This document shows, piece by piece, positions 1 through 8,444 of a stretch of DNA of 32,816 bases (the stretch's first letter is position 1; the number at the start of each line of letters is the position of its first letter). This DNA comes from Acidobacteriota bacterium (GTDB lineage Bacteria; Acidobacteriota; Blastocatellia; Pyrinomonadales; Pyrinomonadaceae). A program made the position numbers and the translations under genes. The notes below the pieces were generated by a model. That model had not been told where the DNA came from. It worked only from the letters and a program-made list of their open reading frames with translations, and did not search any database. Location of the stretch: the NCBI GenBank assembly GCA_020200135.1, contig JAIVJI010000106.1:12168-44983 (forward strand). The letters are read 5' to 3'.

Positions 1-2
1 GC

Positions 3-1016
3 GAGCCTCTGCCCCTCGCGCGTCGACTCGTCCCGCGGCCCGCCACGCCCGGGCACGAGTTGCCCGCGGTCTACTTCGCCATCGTCCGCCTGCTCCCCTT
101 GTTCCAGTCGGAGGCCCCGCGCCACGCGCACGCGCTCCAGGCACGCCAGATGGAGATGGCCGCGCAGCTCGGACTGGAGCGCCGCGTCGCACTCGAATCG
201 CAGGCGGAGAGGCTGAGCGAGAGGCCCAGGAACCCGGTTGACCCTCTGCGTGGGCTGCTCGACACGGTGGCGCGCGCCGGCGACGCGAAGGTGCGCGACG
301 CGGCGCGGCTACAGGCCGTCGAGTCCGCGTCGAAGCGCAGGCTCTGGGAGCGCGCGCGGCGTCTGGCCGAAGAGGTCGAAGACCCCGAGACGCAGCGCGC
401 CGCGCGCGCGGTCGTCGAAGCCTACAGGGTGGCCTGGGTGCGCGAGACGTTCGAGGGCGACGAGCAGGACTTCGAGCGGGCCGCCGCGCTCTCGCGCGAC
501 GCGGAGGTGATGCCGGCGCTGCGCGCCTTCGGTCTGGGTCAGGCGGCGCTGCTGGCCGCGCGGCGCGGCGAGCGCGCGCTCGCGGAGGCGCTGCTCAGGG
601 AGGCGTTCGGACAGGCGTCGCAGGCGGACGAGAGGACTTTCGCGCGCGGCGCCGCGCTGCTGATGACGGCGACCTACGCGGCGCGGCTCGAATCGCCGCG
701 CGTCTGGGAGATGCTGGCCGCGTCGGTCGCGGCGCTCAACGAGGACGAAGAGTTCAAGGGCGAGCCCTTCCGCTTCGACGCCGAGGCGCGCGCCGCCTAC
801 AGACCCGGCGAGGCCGGCGCGCTCGACGAGGCGCTCGCGCAGTTCAACATCCGCGAGGCGTTCGAGGCGGCCGCGCGCCGCGGCTTCGACCGCAGCGCCG
901 CGGAGGCGCGCAACCTCAAGAGCGCCTTCGCGCGGTCGCGCGCGCTCGTCGCGGCGGCGTGGATAGAGCTTGAGAAGGCCGGCCGCGTCCCCGCGCAGCT
1001 CAGGCCGGGGCGCTAG
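3..1016 (+). CDS. Hypothetical alpha-helical repeat protein, 5' end outside window
   Basis: The reading frame is open to the left edge, so the start lies upstream; the TTG at 60 is only the first start-like codon inside the window. The visible 338 codons are rich in Ala, Arg and Glu and form successive amphipathic helices resembling a HEAT/TPR-like solenoid (for example the stretch around ALLAARRGERALAEALL). I see no catalytic motif, no membrane segment and no cysteine cluster. Codon use is the same high-GC pattern as the neighbours. It ends with TAG about 95 bp before the YihY-family gene on the same strand. I do not recognise the family. It may be a secreted or lipoprotein-type repeat protein whose signal peptide is out of view, but that cannot be tested here. 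Confidence 0.7.
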   Translation, partial: EPLPLARRLVPRPATPGHELPAVYFAIVRLLPLFQSEAPRHAHALQARQMEMAAQLGLERRVALESQAERLSERPRNPVDPLRGLLDTVARAGDAKVRDAARLQAVESASKRRLWERARRLAEEVEDPETQRAARAVVEAYRVAWVRETFEGDEQDFERAAALSRDAEVMPALRAFGLGQAALLAARRGERALAEALLREAFGQASQADERTFARGAALLMTATYAARLESPRVWEMLAASVAALNEDEEFKGEPFRFDAEARAAYRPGEAGALDEALAQFNIREAFEAAARRGFDRSAAEARNLKSAFARSRALVAAAWIELEKAGRVPAQLRPGR

Positions 1017-1111
1017 GGCTTTTGCGGCACGGCGCCGAATGAAGGACAATCGGCGCGGCGTCCGCAGGGCGGCGGGCCGGCGCCGGGCGAACACTTCGGG
1101 GGGTTCAACTG

Positions 1112-2035
1112 ATGGAGAACGTGCGGAGACACATCCCCTTCTTCTCGCGCGGGCGCTGGGGCGTGAAGAACCACGCGCCCTGGACGTCCATCCTCCAGCA
1201 CACCTTCCACCAGTTCCACGAGAACGACCTCTTCACGCCGGCGGCGGCGATGAGCTACTTCGGGCTGCTGACGCTCTTCCCCGCCCTGCTCGTCATGCTC
1301 GTCGTCGGCGACCGCGTCGCCGCCGGCGGCGAGGCGCTGACGCGCATCGTCGAAATCTACCCGGGCTCGCGCGACTTCCTGAACTCGACCATCAAGTCTC
1401 TCAAACAAGTCGGCTGGGGCGGCATCATCAGCGCCGTCGTCGTCACGCTGTGGGCCGGCTCGTGGGTCTTCGCCGTCGTCGAGCGCGCGCTCAACCGCAT
1501 CTGGGGGACGCGGCCGCGCGACTTCCTGCACGGCCGCGCGGTCACGCTCGGCATGATCGGCGCGGTCGGGCTGCTCCTCATCGCCTCGGTCTTCCTGACC
1601 TCGGTGCTGGTCGGCCTGCAGGAGCTGATCGACCAGCTCCCCATCCGCGTCGTCCGCCGCTCGGCGTGGCTGACCCTCGTCGGGAACGCCTTCTGGCAGA
1701 CGATCTTCGCGGCCGCCGGCGCGCTCATCACCGTCGCGCTCTTCGCGGTCGTCTACCGGCTGGTGCCGAACGGGCGCGTCACGCTGCGCGACACGCTGCC
1801 GAGCGCGGTGGTGGCGGGCTTGCTGTGGGAGGCGGCCAAGTACGTCTTCGCGTCGAGCCTGAAGTACTTCCACTACGACGAGATATACGGCTCGGTCGGC
1901 GCGGTCGTCGCCGTGCTGACGTGGAGCTACGTCTCCAGCCTCATCCTGATGTTCGGCGCGCAGCTCTCGGTCGTCCTCCACCAGGAGCACGCCTCCGAAG
2001 AGATGGCCGCCGAGACGCCCGCCTCGCCCTCTTGA
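1112..2035 (+). CDS. YihY/virulence factor BrkB family membrane protein
   Basis: This is a 307-residue inner-membrane protein. After a basic N-terminus it has the family landmark LFTPAAAMSYFGLLTLFPAL (about residues 43-62), then about five further hydrophobic segments, including AVVVTLWAGSWVFAVVERAL and the typical late segment around RDTLPSAVVAGLLWEAAKYVF. Length matches the family (about 280-320 residues). The family was once called ribonuclease BN by mistake; the true function is unresolved, and a role in transport or envelope homeostasis is only inferred. ATG 1112 follows a G-rich Shine-Dalgarno-like tract at about 1098-1103. The downstream glycosyltransferase is on the same strand about 85 bp away, so co-transcription is possible. 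Confidence 0.9.
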   Translation: MENVRRHIPFFSRGRWGVKNHAPWTSILQHTFHQFHENDLFTPAAAMSYFGLLTLFPALLVMLVVGDRVAAGGEALTRIVEIYPGSRDFLNSTIKSLKQVGWGGIISAVVVTLWAGSWVFAVVERALNRIWGTRPRDFLHGRAVTLGMIGAVGLLLIASVFLTSVLVGLQELIDQLPIRVVRRSAWLTLVGNAFWQTIFAAAGALITVALFAVVYRLVPNGRVTLRDTLPSAVVAGLLWEAAKYVFASSLKYFHYDEIYGSVGAVVAVLTWSYVSSLILMFGAQLSVVLHQEHASEEMAAETPASPS

Positions 2036-2119
2036 GTGAGGCCGGCGTCCTCAAAGCTTCGCCCGGCGGGCGGGCCGGCCGCCGGCCGGTGACAAACTGT
2101 GAAGGAGGGACGCCGCCTT

Positions 2120-4147
2120 ATGGCAGAACCGGGGAATGTTGCCGCGTACGACGGGGGCCGACGGGCCCCGTCCCTGCTCTACGGCGCGTGCGCCCTGCTG
2201 CTCTTCGCCGCCTTCGCCTTCCAGCTCCGGCACCACGCCGTCAGCACCAGCCCGGTCGTGGACGAGGGCGCGCACATCCTGGCCGGGCACAGGCACTGGC
2301 AGTGCGGCGACTTCGGCATTAACCCGGAGCACCCGCCGCTCCTGAAACTCGTGGCGGCCGCGCCGCTCAACTTCCGCGCGTGGGACGAGCCGGGCTGGGT
2401 CTGCGGCTCGCGCCTCACGCCGAAGCCGGAGATGTTCGCCGCCGGCACCTCGTTTTTGGTGCGCAACGGCGTCGACCGCGTGACGACGCAGACACGGCTG
2501 GCGGCGGCCGTGCTGAGTATGCTGCTGGCGGCGCTGGTCTTCCTGGCGGCTCGGGAGATGTTCGGGCGCTGGGAGGGGCTGACGGCGCTGGCGCTGCTCG
2601 CGTTCGAGCCGAGTTTGATTGCGCACGGCTCGCTCGTCACCACCGACATGGCGCTGGCGGCGACCGCCTTCGCCGCAGCCTACGCGCTCTACCGTTACCG
2701 TAAACATCCGACCCCGGCTCGCCTCGCCCTCTTCGGCGCGGCGCTCGGGCTGATGCTCGCGGCGAAGCACTCGGCCGTACTCTTCCTCCCCGCGCTCTTC
2801 GCGGCCCTGGTCGCGGACGTCGCGCTCTTCCGTCCGGGCGGGGGCGGCGCGGCGCGCCGCCTCGCCGGGCAGGTCGCGGCCTTCGCGGCGGCCTCGCTGC
2901 TCGGCCTGGCCGTGCTGTGGGCCTTCTACGGCTTCCGCTACTACTCGATCCCGGGCGCGACCGCGGGCACCATCTCCGTCGCCGACTACATCCGCGAGAA
3001 CGGCCGGCCCGAGATGATTCAGTCGCTCCCCGCAAAGCTGGTCGAGGCCGCCAGCCGTGCGCGCGTCCTGCCCGAGTCCTACGTCCTGGGGCTGGCCGAC
3101 GTGATCGCGTGGGGGAGTCGCAACTCCTACATCCTCGGGAAGAGCTACCCGACGGGTCAGTGGTGGTACTTCCCACTCGCGCTCGCCGTCAAGTCGAGCG
3201 TCGCGCTGCTCGCGCTCCTGCCGACGGGGCTGCTCCTGCCTTTCTTCGACCGCGTGAGGCGGCGCGAGACGCTGTTCCTGCTCGCGCCGCCGCTCATGTT
3301 CTTCGCCGCCGCGATGGCCTCGCCGATGACCACCGGCATCCGGCACGTCCTGCCCGTCTACGGCTTCTTCGTCGTGGCGGCGGCGGCCGGCGCGGTCTGG
3401 CTGTGCCGGAGGTTCCGGCCGCTCAGGCTCGCCCTCGCGGCGCTGCTCGTCTACCACGCCGCGGCCGCGGTCCGGGTCGCGCCGAACTACCTCGCCTTCT
3501 CCAACGACCTCTGGGGCGGCGTGGACAACACGCGCCGCATCTTCAACGACTCGAACGTGGACTTCGGGCAGAGCGTGAAGCAGGCGGCCGAGTACCTGGC
3601 GCGAGAGGGCGTCACCGACTGCTGGTTCGCCGCCTACAACCACCGTGAGCTGGTCCGCGCCACGCAGCCCTGCCGCGTCCTGCCCTCGGCGCTGCGGATT
3701 CTGGTCAGCCCGACGGTCATCGAGCCGGTCCCGCCGGTCATCGAGGGCACGGTCCTCGTCAGCGTCAACGAGCTGCCGCCGCGGGGCGCGGGCGAGTACG
3801 TGCCCCTCACACGCTCCGAGCCGGTCGCCCTCATCGGCGGGAACACCCTCGTCTACCGCGGGCGTTTCGAGGTCCCGCTCGCGGCGGCGATGAGTCACGC
3901 CTACCGCTCGGGGCAGTTCCTGCGCGCGGGGGGCGTGGCGGAGGCCGTCGCCGAAGGGCGCGCAGCGGTCGGGCTCGGCGGGGGCGACCCGCGCACGCAC
4001 CTCGCGCTCGGCCTGGCCCTGGCCCGCGCCGGGCAGAAGGAGGAGGCGCGGGGGGAGTTCGGGGCGGCCGCCGAGATGGCCGCGCGCGACCCGGTCTTCC
4101 GCAACGCCGAAGTGCGCGCGCGGCAGGAGCTCGAACGTTTAAGGTAA
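2120..4147 (+). CDS. GT39/PMT-like polytopic membrane glycosyltransferase with C-terminal TPR-like segment
   Basis: About 675 residues. A GTG at 2099 would extend the frame, but the sequence AAGGAGGGA at 2102-2110 is a strong Shine-Dalgarno site correctly spaced from ATG 2120, which decides the start. The first membrane helix (residues 18-36) is followed by an external loop with an Asp-Glu pair (VVDEGAH, D48-E49) and NPEHPPL (68-74). These are the acidic catalytic pair and His-Pro motif typical of GT-C enzymes of the PMT/ArnT type, which use polyprenyl-phosphate sugars. About ten more hydrophobic segments follow, then a soluble C-terminal part with a short helical repeat (LALGLALARAGQKEEARGEF). 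It probably transfers a sugar to protein or lipid on the outer face of the inner membrane. Donor and acceptor cannot be read from sequence. Confidence 0.85.
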   Translation: MAEPGNVAAYDGGRRAPSLLYGACALLLFAAFAFQLRHHAVSTSPVVDEGAHILAGHRHWQCGDFGINPEHPPLLKLVAAAPLNFRAWDEPGWVCGSRLTPKPEMFAAGTSFLVRNGVDRVTTQTRLAAAVLSMLLAALVFLAAREMFGRWEGLTALALLAFEPSLIAHGSLVTTDMALAATAFAAAYALYRYRKHPTPARLALFGAALGLMLAAKHSAVLFLPALFAALVADVALFRPGGGGAARRLAGQVAAFAAASLLGLAVLWAFYGFRYYSIPGATAGTISVADYIRENGRPEMIQSLPAKLVEAASRARVLPESYVLGLADVIAWGSRNSYILGKSYPTGQWWYFPLALAVKSSVALLALLPTGLLLPFFDRVRRRETLFLLAPPLMFFAAAMASPMTTGIRHVLPVYGFFVVAAAAGAVWLCRRFRPLRLALAALLVYHAAAAVRVAPNYLAFSNDLWGGVDNTRRIFNDSNVDFGQSVKQAAEYLAREGVTDCWFAAYNHRELVRATQPCRVLPSALRILVSPTVIEPVPPVIEGTVLVSVNELPPRGAGEYVPLTRSEPVALIGGNTLVYRGRFEVPLAAAMSHAYRSGQFLRAGGVAEAVAEGRAAVGLGGGDPRTHLALGLALARAGQKEEARGEFGAAAEMAARDPVFRNAEVRARQELERLR

Positions 4148-4179
4148 GCTCATCGCGGGCGCAGGGTGGGAAAGAAGCC

Positions 4180-5158
4180 TTGCACATAGCTGATTTTGAC
4201 TACGAGCTGCCCGAGGAGCTGATCGCGCAGCGCCCGCTCGGGCGGCGCGACGCTTCGCGGATGCTCGTCGTCAGCCGCGCCGGGGGGAGTTGGCGCGACG
4301 GCTCGTTCGCCGAGTTCGCCTCGGAGATGCGGGGGGGCGACACCGTCGTCGTCAACAACACGCGCGTCTTCCCCGCCCGCCTCGTCGGGCGGCGCGAGCC
4401 GACGGGCGGGCGCGTCGAGCTGCTGCTCGTGCGGCGGCGCGAGGATTTGGGCGGCCCGGGCGACGAGGTCTGGGAGGTTCTGGCGCGCCCCGCGCGGCGC
4501 CTCGAAGACGGCGCGCGCGTGACCTTCGGAGACGGCCGGCTGACGGCCGAAGTCCTCTCGGCCACGTCCGACGGCGCGGGGCGCGTCGTGCGCTTTCATT
4601 CGGGCGGGGAGTTCGGCGTGCTCCTCGAAGAGTTCGGGCGGATGCCTCTGCCGCCCTACATCAAACGCGAGTCTGACGACCTCGCCTCGGTCGCGGAAGA
4701 CCGCGAGCGCTACCAGACCGTCTACGCCGCCGCCACGGGCGCCATCGCCGCGCCGACCGCCGGGCTGCACTTCACCCCGCAGGTCTTTGAAGAGCTACGC
4801 GCGCGCGGCGTGCGCGTGGCCGAGGTCACGCTCCACGTCGGCCACGGCACCTTCGCGCCAGTGCGCGCCGAGGATTTGGGCGACCACCGCGTCGCGGAAG
4901 AGCGTTTCGAGATAAGCGAGGCGGCCGCCCGCGAGGTCAACGCGACGCGCGTGCGCGGGGGTCGCGTGGTCGCCGTGGGGACGACGACCGTGCGCGCGCT
5001 CGAATCGGCGGCCGCGGGAGACGGGCGCGTCCGAGCCGGGGGCGGCGAGACAGGGCTGACGATCCTGCCCGGCTACGAGTTCCGCGTCGTGGACGCGCTG
5101 CTGACCAACTTCCACCTCCCGCGCTCGTCTCTGCTCATCCCATTTACTATTTACACGC
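4180..5158 (+). pseudogene. queA: QueA, S-adenosylmethionine:tRNA ribosyltransferase-isomerase, C-terminally truncated
   Basis: QueA transfers and isomerises the ribosyl moiety of AdoMet onto preQ1 at the tRNA wobble position to give epoxyqueuosine. Starting from TTG 4180 (MHIADFDYELPEELIAQRPL), every family block is present in order: VVVNNTRVFPARL, GRMPLPPYIKR, YQTVYAAATGAIAAPTAGLH, VTLHVGHGTFAPV, VAVGTTTVRALES and LLTNFHLPRSSLLI (ending at 5139, residue 320). Homology then stops. The expected last 30-40 residues, including the AFAG..YRFFSYGDAM block, are absent. The same frame runs open to 5736 only as an out-of-frame reading of the acetyltransferase gene starting at 5159. The junction (5140-5158) is AT-rich and contains two 7-bp repeat units. 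The gene is therefore 3'-deleted or misassembled here. Activity without the C-terminus is unlikely. Confidence 0.85.
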
Positions 5159-5725
5159 ATGGCCGTGCTGAAAAAAATTCGCTCGCGGCTCTTCTCGTCC
5201 GGCGCGGGGCACGGCGAGGAGACGGACCCCGAGGGCGAGGCTTCGGCGGCGGGCGCCGCTCAGGACGCGCGCTGGCGCTACGACGTGCGCCCGCTCACCG
5301 CCGCGCAGCTCGACGAGTGCTGGCGTCTCGACCACCGCTGCTTCGTCGACGGCGAGGCGTACAGCCGCGAGACCTTCGAGTACCTTCTGACCTCGCCCGA
5401 GTCGGTCTCCTACCGCGCGGTGACGCCCGACGGGACGATGGTCGGCTTCATCGTCGGCATCGTCGAGCCCGACCAGACCGGCCACATCACCACGCTCGGC
5501 GTCGCCCCCGAGCACCGCCGCCGCGGCGTCGCGCGCCGCATGCTGCTCAAGGTCGAGGAGGGCTTCCGCCGGCGCGGCGTGCGCATCACGCGCCTCGAAG
5601 TCCGCTCGGTCAACGCCGGCGCGCAGGACCTCTACCTCAAGCTCGGCTTCGCCGTCACGCAGCGCCTCCCGCGCTACTACTCCAACGGCGGCGACGGCCT
5701 CCTGATGGTCAAGTCCATCGTCTGA
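5159..5725 (+). CDS. RimI-like GNAT-family N-acetyltransferase
   Basis: 188 residues. A charged N-terminal extension of about 40 residues precedes a GNAT domain. Acetyl-CoA-binding motif A is visible as ITTLGVAPEHRRRGVARRML (the R-R-G-V-A pyrophosphate loop, about residues 101-122), followed by motif B NAGAQDLYLKLGF and a RimI-type tail RYYSNGGDGLLM. RimI proteins acetylate protein N-termini such as ribosomal protein S18; the exact substrate here is unknown. ATG 5159 has no Shine-Dalgarno sequence, and its upstream spacer is the place where queA is cut off, so the native leader may be lost. The gene ends 4 bp before a 38-bp perfect inverted repeat and converges with mglA. Confidence 0.85.
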   Translation: MAVLKKIRSRLFSSGAGHGEETDPEGEASAAGAAQDARWRYDVRPLTAAQLDECWRLDHRCFVDGEAYSRETFEYLLTSPESVSYRAVTPDGTMVGFIVGIVEPDQTGHITTLGVAPEHRRRGVARRMLLKVEEGFRRRGVRITRLEVRSVNAGAQDLYLKLGFAVTQRLPRYYSNGGDGLLMVKSIV

Positions 5726-5728
5726 ACA

Positions 5729-5809
5729 GCGCGTAAGCGGTAAACGGTGAACCGTGACGAGAAGGACGGACTCCTTCTCGTCACGGTTCACCGTTTACCG
5801 CTTACGCGC
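5729..5809. repeat. Perfect 38-bp inverted repeat with heptad substructure between convergent genes
   Basis: Arms 5729-5766 and 5772-5809 are exact reverse complements (38 nt each) around a 5-nt loop. Each arm is a run of degenerate 7-mers: CGGTAAA, CGGTGAA, CCGTGAC. It begins 4 nt after the acetyltransferase stop and ends 3 nt before the mglA stop on the other strand, so it fills the whole convergent spacer. It could act as a bidirectional transcription stop, but neither side has a clear T-tract. The inner arm sequence AACCGTGACGAGA recurs at 17991-18069. Confidence 0.95.
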
Positions 5810-5811
5810 CC

Positions 5812-6396
5812 TTAGCTCTTACGCAGCTCGGTCAAGACCTGCTTGGCGACCGACTTGAGCGTGTCGAAGACGCCGTTGCCTTTGGAGGCGATGGCCTCGT
5901 GGACGGGCTCGTCCTTGCGGCGCAGCTCGGAGACCATCTCCTCGGCGGGGATGACGTTCGGGAGGTCGCGCTTGTTCAGTTGCAGGACGTAGGGAATCTT
6001 GGAGAGGTCGTAGCCGTTGGCCTGCAGGTTCTCCTCCAGGTTGTAGAGCGACTCGATGTTGGCGTCCATGCGCTCGTCCTGGCTGTCGGCGACGAAGACG
6101 ACGCCGTCCACGCCCTTGAGGATGAGCTTGCGCGAGGCGTCGTAGAAGACCTGCCCCGGCACCGTGTAGAGGTGGAAGCGCGTCTTGAAGCCGCGCACGG
6201 TGCCCAGCTCCAGCGGCATGAAGTCGAAGAAGAGCGTCCGGTCTGTCTCGGTCGCCAGGCTGATGAGCTTGCCCTTGGCCGTCGGCGCGGTCGTGTCGTA
6301 GATGTATTGCAGGTTGGTCGTCTTCCCGCACAGCCCCGGGCCGTAGTAGACGATCTTGCAGTTAATCTCTCTCGAAGCGTAGTTGATGAAAGTCAT
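5812..6396 (-). CDS. mglA: MglA-like small Ras-family GTPase (cell polarity)
   Basis: 194 residues, the same size as Myxococcus MglA. The start is ATG 6396 ([19 protein letters not shown]); the frame is open further upstream, but only this start matches the family and it has GGAG 5-9 nt upstream. P-loop GPGLCGKT is at residues 19-26. The switch region [18 protein letters not shown] carries the bacterial MglA-type PGQ replacing the Ras DxxGQ. The guanine-specificity motif NKRD is in [11 protein letters not shown]. No lipidation site is seen. It cycles between GTP and GDP to set the leading pole, with MglB as GAP. It lies directly downstream of the Roadblock-domain gene on the same strand, reproducing the mglB-mglA order. 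Motility in this organism is inference. Confidence 0.92.
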   Translation of the reverse strand: MTFINYASREINCKIVYYGPGLCGKTTNLQYIYDTTAPTAKGKLISLATETDRTLFFDFMPLELGTVRGFKTRFHLYTVPGQVFYDASRKLILKGVDGVVFVADSQDERMDANIESLYNLEENLQANGYDLSKIPYVLQLNKRDLPNVIPAEEMVSELRRKDEPVHEAIASKGNGVFDTLKSVAKQVLTELRKS

Positions 6397-6410
6397 GGCA
6401 CTCCAGGGAC

Positions 6411-6484
6411 AAGTGATGCGTGGTAGGTGATGAGTGAAGGGGCGGGGCGGCCGCTCCTCTGAATCACTTGTCACTCATCACTTT
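6411..6484. repeat. Imperfect heptad-type inverted repeat between mglB and mglA
   Basis: The left side contains AAGTGATGCGTGG and GGTGATGAGTGAA. The right side contains ATCACTTGTCACTCATCACT, the complement of the same GTGATGAGTGA words. The longest clean pairing is GTGATGAGTGA with TCACTCATCAC (11 bp); further pairing is imperfect. The element starts 3 nt after the mglB stop codon (minus strand) and ends about 15 nt before the mglA start, so it occupies nearly the whole intercistronic spacer. It has the same layout as the other heptad palindromes but a different 7-mer. Confidence 0.8.
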
Positions 6485-6487
6485 TTA

Positions 6488-6970
6488 TTAATTGAAGAGG
6501 CTGTCGATGTCGTCGTCGGTGATCTCGGCGAAGAGCGCCTCCTCCCGGTCGCGGCGCTCCGAGGAGAGGCGTTCCAGCTCCTCGAAGAGTGCGGAGAGGT
6601 CGCGCGACGCCTGCTTGACGCGCAGCTTGATCAGGCCGAGGCTGGAGCGCTCGTCGAAGACCACGACGAGCAGGACGCGGCCGATGATGCAGATGTGTAT
6701 GCTCTCGCGCTCGCCCTCGTGCGAGAGCGTGGGGAACTCCTTCTCGCCGATGAGACGCGCCATGCCGCCCGTGGCGGCGACGTTGCCGGCCGCGAGCGAG
6801 GCCAGGCTCGTCGTGTCCAGGTCGCCCACGTCGCCGTGCGTGGCGATCTGCTGGCCGTTTTTGTCGACGAGAAAGACGACGCGGGAAAAAGATTCGAGCC
6901 GCAGCTTGCCCAAGATGAGCTTGAGCTGTTGAAACTGCTGCTCGTGCATGATGATAGGCGTGTCTGTCAT
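6488..6970 (-). CDS. mglB: MglB-like Roadblock/LC7 domain protein (GTPase-activating partner of MglA)
   Basis: 160 residues, equal to Myxococcus MglB. The Roadblock/LC7 fold is visible: SFSRVVFLVDKNGQQIATHG (about 28-47), SLASLAAGNVAATGGMARLI (about 55-74), and a second sheet ESIHICIIGRVLLVVVFDER (about 88-107). A long charged helix and an acidic tail ending DDDIDSLFN follow. Roadblock proteins of this type form dimers that stimulate GTP hydrolysis by MglA. It lies upstream of mglA on the same strand with a 91-bp spacer filled by an inverted repeat, so the two are probably one operon. The start is ATG 6970, with only a weak purine-rich GAGAG upstream. The start could alternatively be the Met at residue 8. 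Confidence 0.88.
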   Translation of the reverse strand: MTDTPIIMHEQQFQQLKLILGKLRLESFSRVVFLVDKNGQQIATHGDVGDLDTTSLASLAAGNVAATGGMARLIGEKEFPTLSHEGERESIHICIIGRVLLVVVFDERSSLGLIKLRVKQASRDLSALFEELERLSSERRDREEALFAEITDDDIDSLFN

Positions 6971-7340
6971 TCGTACACTGGCTCTCTATCTCGCAGGATG
7001 CGGACTGTAGGTGAGCGCCGGGGGCGGGAGTTCCGGGCGTCGGCCGAAAAGCTTAAATGAAGAGTTTTAGGGGCTTTGTTTCTTGGCTTCGGCGGCCTCT
7101 GTGCGCCGGCCGGGGGCTGTCCGCGGAAGCCTCGGCGGCACCTCAAGGACTCTAGCATACGGCCAAAGATGACTTCAATAGTTTTTCTTGTGCCTCGATT
7201 GTTTAACTTCCGGGAAGACGCTTACAACGCCCGCAAATCCTACTTCCCCGTTGATTTAGACCCTTTCGTGTGTTAAGCTGCCGGAGGTCGGCGGCTTCCC
7301 TTCTGCCGGGGAAGCGTTCTCTGAAAAGCGAGTGCTTCGC
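6971..7340. other. Gene-free divergent spacer between mglB and the TPR gene
   Basis: This 370-bp spacer separates divergently transcribed genes. The half nearest 7150-7280 is clearly AT-richer than its surroundings, as expected of promoter DNA. It holds an odd palindrome CTTCC-G-GGAAG at 7207-7217 and an inverted repeat GCTTCCC/GGGAAGC at 7294-7300 and 7309-7315, inside the likely leader of the plus-strand gene. I see no convincing small gene or RNA. I could not identify a clear mglB promoter on the minus strand. Confidence 0.6.
7251..7279 (+). promoter_or_regulatory. Possible sigma-70-type promoter for the TPR gene
   Basis: TTGATT (7251-7256), a 17-nt spacer and TAAGCT (7274-7279). The -35 is good and the -10 is only a 3/6 match, placed about 60 bp before the start codon in locally AT-rich DNA. 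The call rests on position and spacing as much as sequence. Confidence 0.35.
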
Positions 7341-8306
7341 ATGAGCGATCCAGTCATCAAGGGTGCAAAAAGAAGCTCCTCCCGCCCTGCACCGCATAGC
7401 GCTGCGCCAAAATCTTCGGCCAGGGGCCGAAAGTTGACTGCCGCCGCCAAGCCCAAGCCCAAGCCCAAACGCGCGGCGGCCGAGAAGGCGCCCGTGCGGA
7501 AGGCCGCCCCCGCGAAATCGTCCGCCGCTTCCAAATCTGCAAAGGCGGCGCGCCCCGCCGCCAAACAGTCCCCGGCCTCGAAGCAGTTAAAGCGCCCGGC
7601 CGCCAAGCCCGCGCCCGCCAAAAAGGCCGCCGGCAAGGCTCACCACGCAGCCCCGTCCGCCCGCGCCGCCGCCGGCAAGAAGGGCGCGCCGCCGTCCAGG
7701 TCTCAGCCCGTCAAAGGCACAGCGGCCAGAACGACCAAGGCCGCGGCGTCGAAGGCCGTCCCGGCGCAGAAGCAGGCGCCCAGGCACGCGCCCGCGCCGC
7801 CGCGCCAGCCCTCGCGCGACGAGGCCGCCGCGCTCAAAGCCTTCGAGCGCGCGCACAAAGATTTCACGCGCGGCAACTTCGTGGCCGCCCGCGAGCACTT
7901 CCGCGCCCTCATCGAGCAGCACGCGGGCGTCTCGGAGGTCGCGGCGCGCGCCCGCACCTACCTCAACATCGCCGAGACGCGCCTGCGCACCGAGGCCGCG
8001 CTGCCGCGCGACCCCGATTCGCTCTACGACCGGGGCGTCATCGAGCTGAACCGCGGCGACTTCGTCGCGGCGCAGGAGCTTTTCGAGCGCGCCCTCAAGC
8101 GCGACCCCGAGGCCGCCGACACGCACTACGCGCTGGCGGCCGCCCGCGCGCGGCTCGGCGCCGTCGAGTCGGCGCTCCAGGCGCTCGAGCGCGCCGTCGA
8201 GCTGAGGTCCGTCCTGCGAGTCCGCGCGCAGGCCGACGCGGACCTCGTGCTCCTGCGCAACGACCCGGAGTTCGAGCGCATCGTCTTCCCCAACTCGCGC
8301 CCCTGA
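7341..8306 (+). CDS. Ala/Lys/Pro-rich (histone H1-like) N-terminus fused to TPR domain
   Basis: 321 residues from ATG 7341; a GTG 9 nt upstream is also possible, and neither has a good ribosome site. Residues 1 to about 155 are low complexity and strongly basic, with runs such as AKPKPKPKRAAAEKAP and PAPAKKAAGKA, like eukaryotic H1 tails or the bacterial AlgP/HupB tails that bind DNA. Residues about 160-320 are helical repeats: ALKAFERAHKDFTRGNFVAAREHF and YDRGVIELNRGDFVAAQELF are canonical TPR helices, and a final segment ends in LRNDPEFERIVF. No signal peptide is seen, so it is probably cytoplasmic. A role bridging nucleoid DNA or RNA to a protein partner is inference. The repeat-rich 5' half could be length-variable between strains. 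Confidence 0.8.
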   Translation: MSDPVIKGAKRSSSRPAPHSAAPKSSARGRKLTAAAKPKPKPKRAAAEKAPVRKAAPAKSSAASKSAKAARPAAKQSPASKQLKRPAAKPAPAKKAAGKAHHAAPSARAAAGKKGAPPSRSQPVKGTAARTTKAAASKAVPAQKQAPRHAPAPPRQPSRDEAAALKAFERAHKDFTRGNFVAAREHFRALIEQHAGVSEVAARARTYLNIAETRLRTEAALPRDPDSLYDRGVIELNRGDFVAAQELFERALKRDPEAADTHYALAAARARLGAVESALQALERAVELRSVLRVRAQADADLVLLRNDPEFERIVFPNSRP

Positions 8307-8362
8307 CAGCCGCACTCGACTTCCCCGCTGCGACCCAGCGCCTCCTCCCTGCTTTAACTCCT

Positions 8363-8390
8363 TTGAAAGCCTACGTCTTTCAAGTATGAT
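8363..8390 (+). promoter_or_regulatory. Strong sigma-70-type promoter of yvcK-glmU-glmS with embedded inverted repeat
   Basis: TTGAAA (8363-8368), a 16-nt spacer and TATGAT (8385-8390), about 55 nt before the yvcK start. A perfect 7-bp inverted repeat TTGAAAG/CTTTCAA (8363-8369 and 8377-8383, 7-nt spacer) lies between the two hexamers and includes the whole -35. That is a typical operator position, so a repressor site is plausible but unproven. Confidence 0.65.
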
Positions 8391-8444
8391 TTCCCACACC
8401 GGCCGACGGGCCGGCCCCAGTTTCACCGAGGAGCCCTGAGTAGT

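Noticed and set aside
2051..4000. Long open frame antisense to the membrane glycosyltransferase
   Set aside because: Arg/Glu/Ala-rich composition without domains, opposite a clear polytopic membrane protein; typical shadow frame in GC-rich DNA.
5159..5736. Continuation of the queA frame through the acetyltransferase gene
   Set aside because: After residue 320 it has no QueA similarity and is merely an out-of-frame reading of the GNAT gene.
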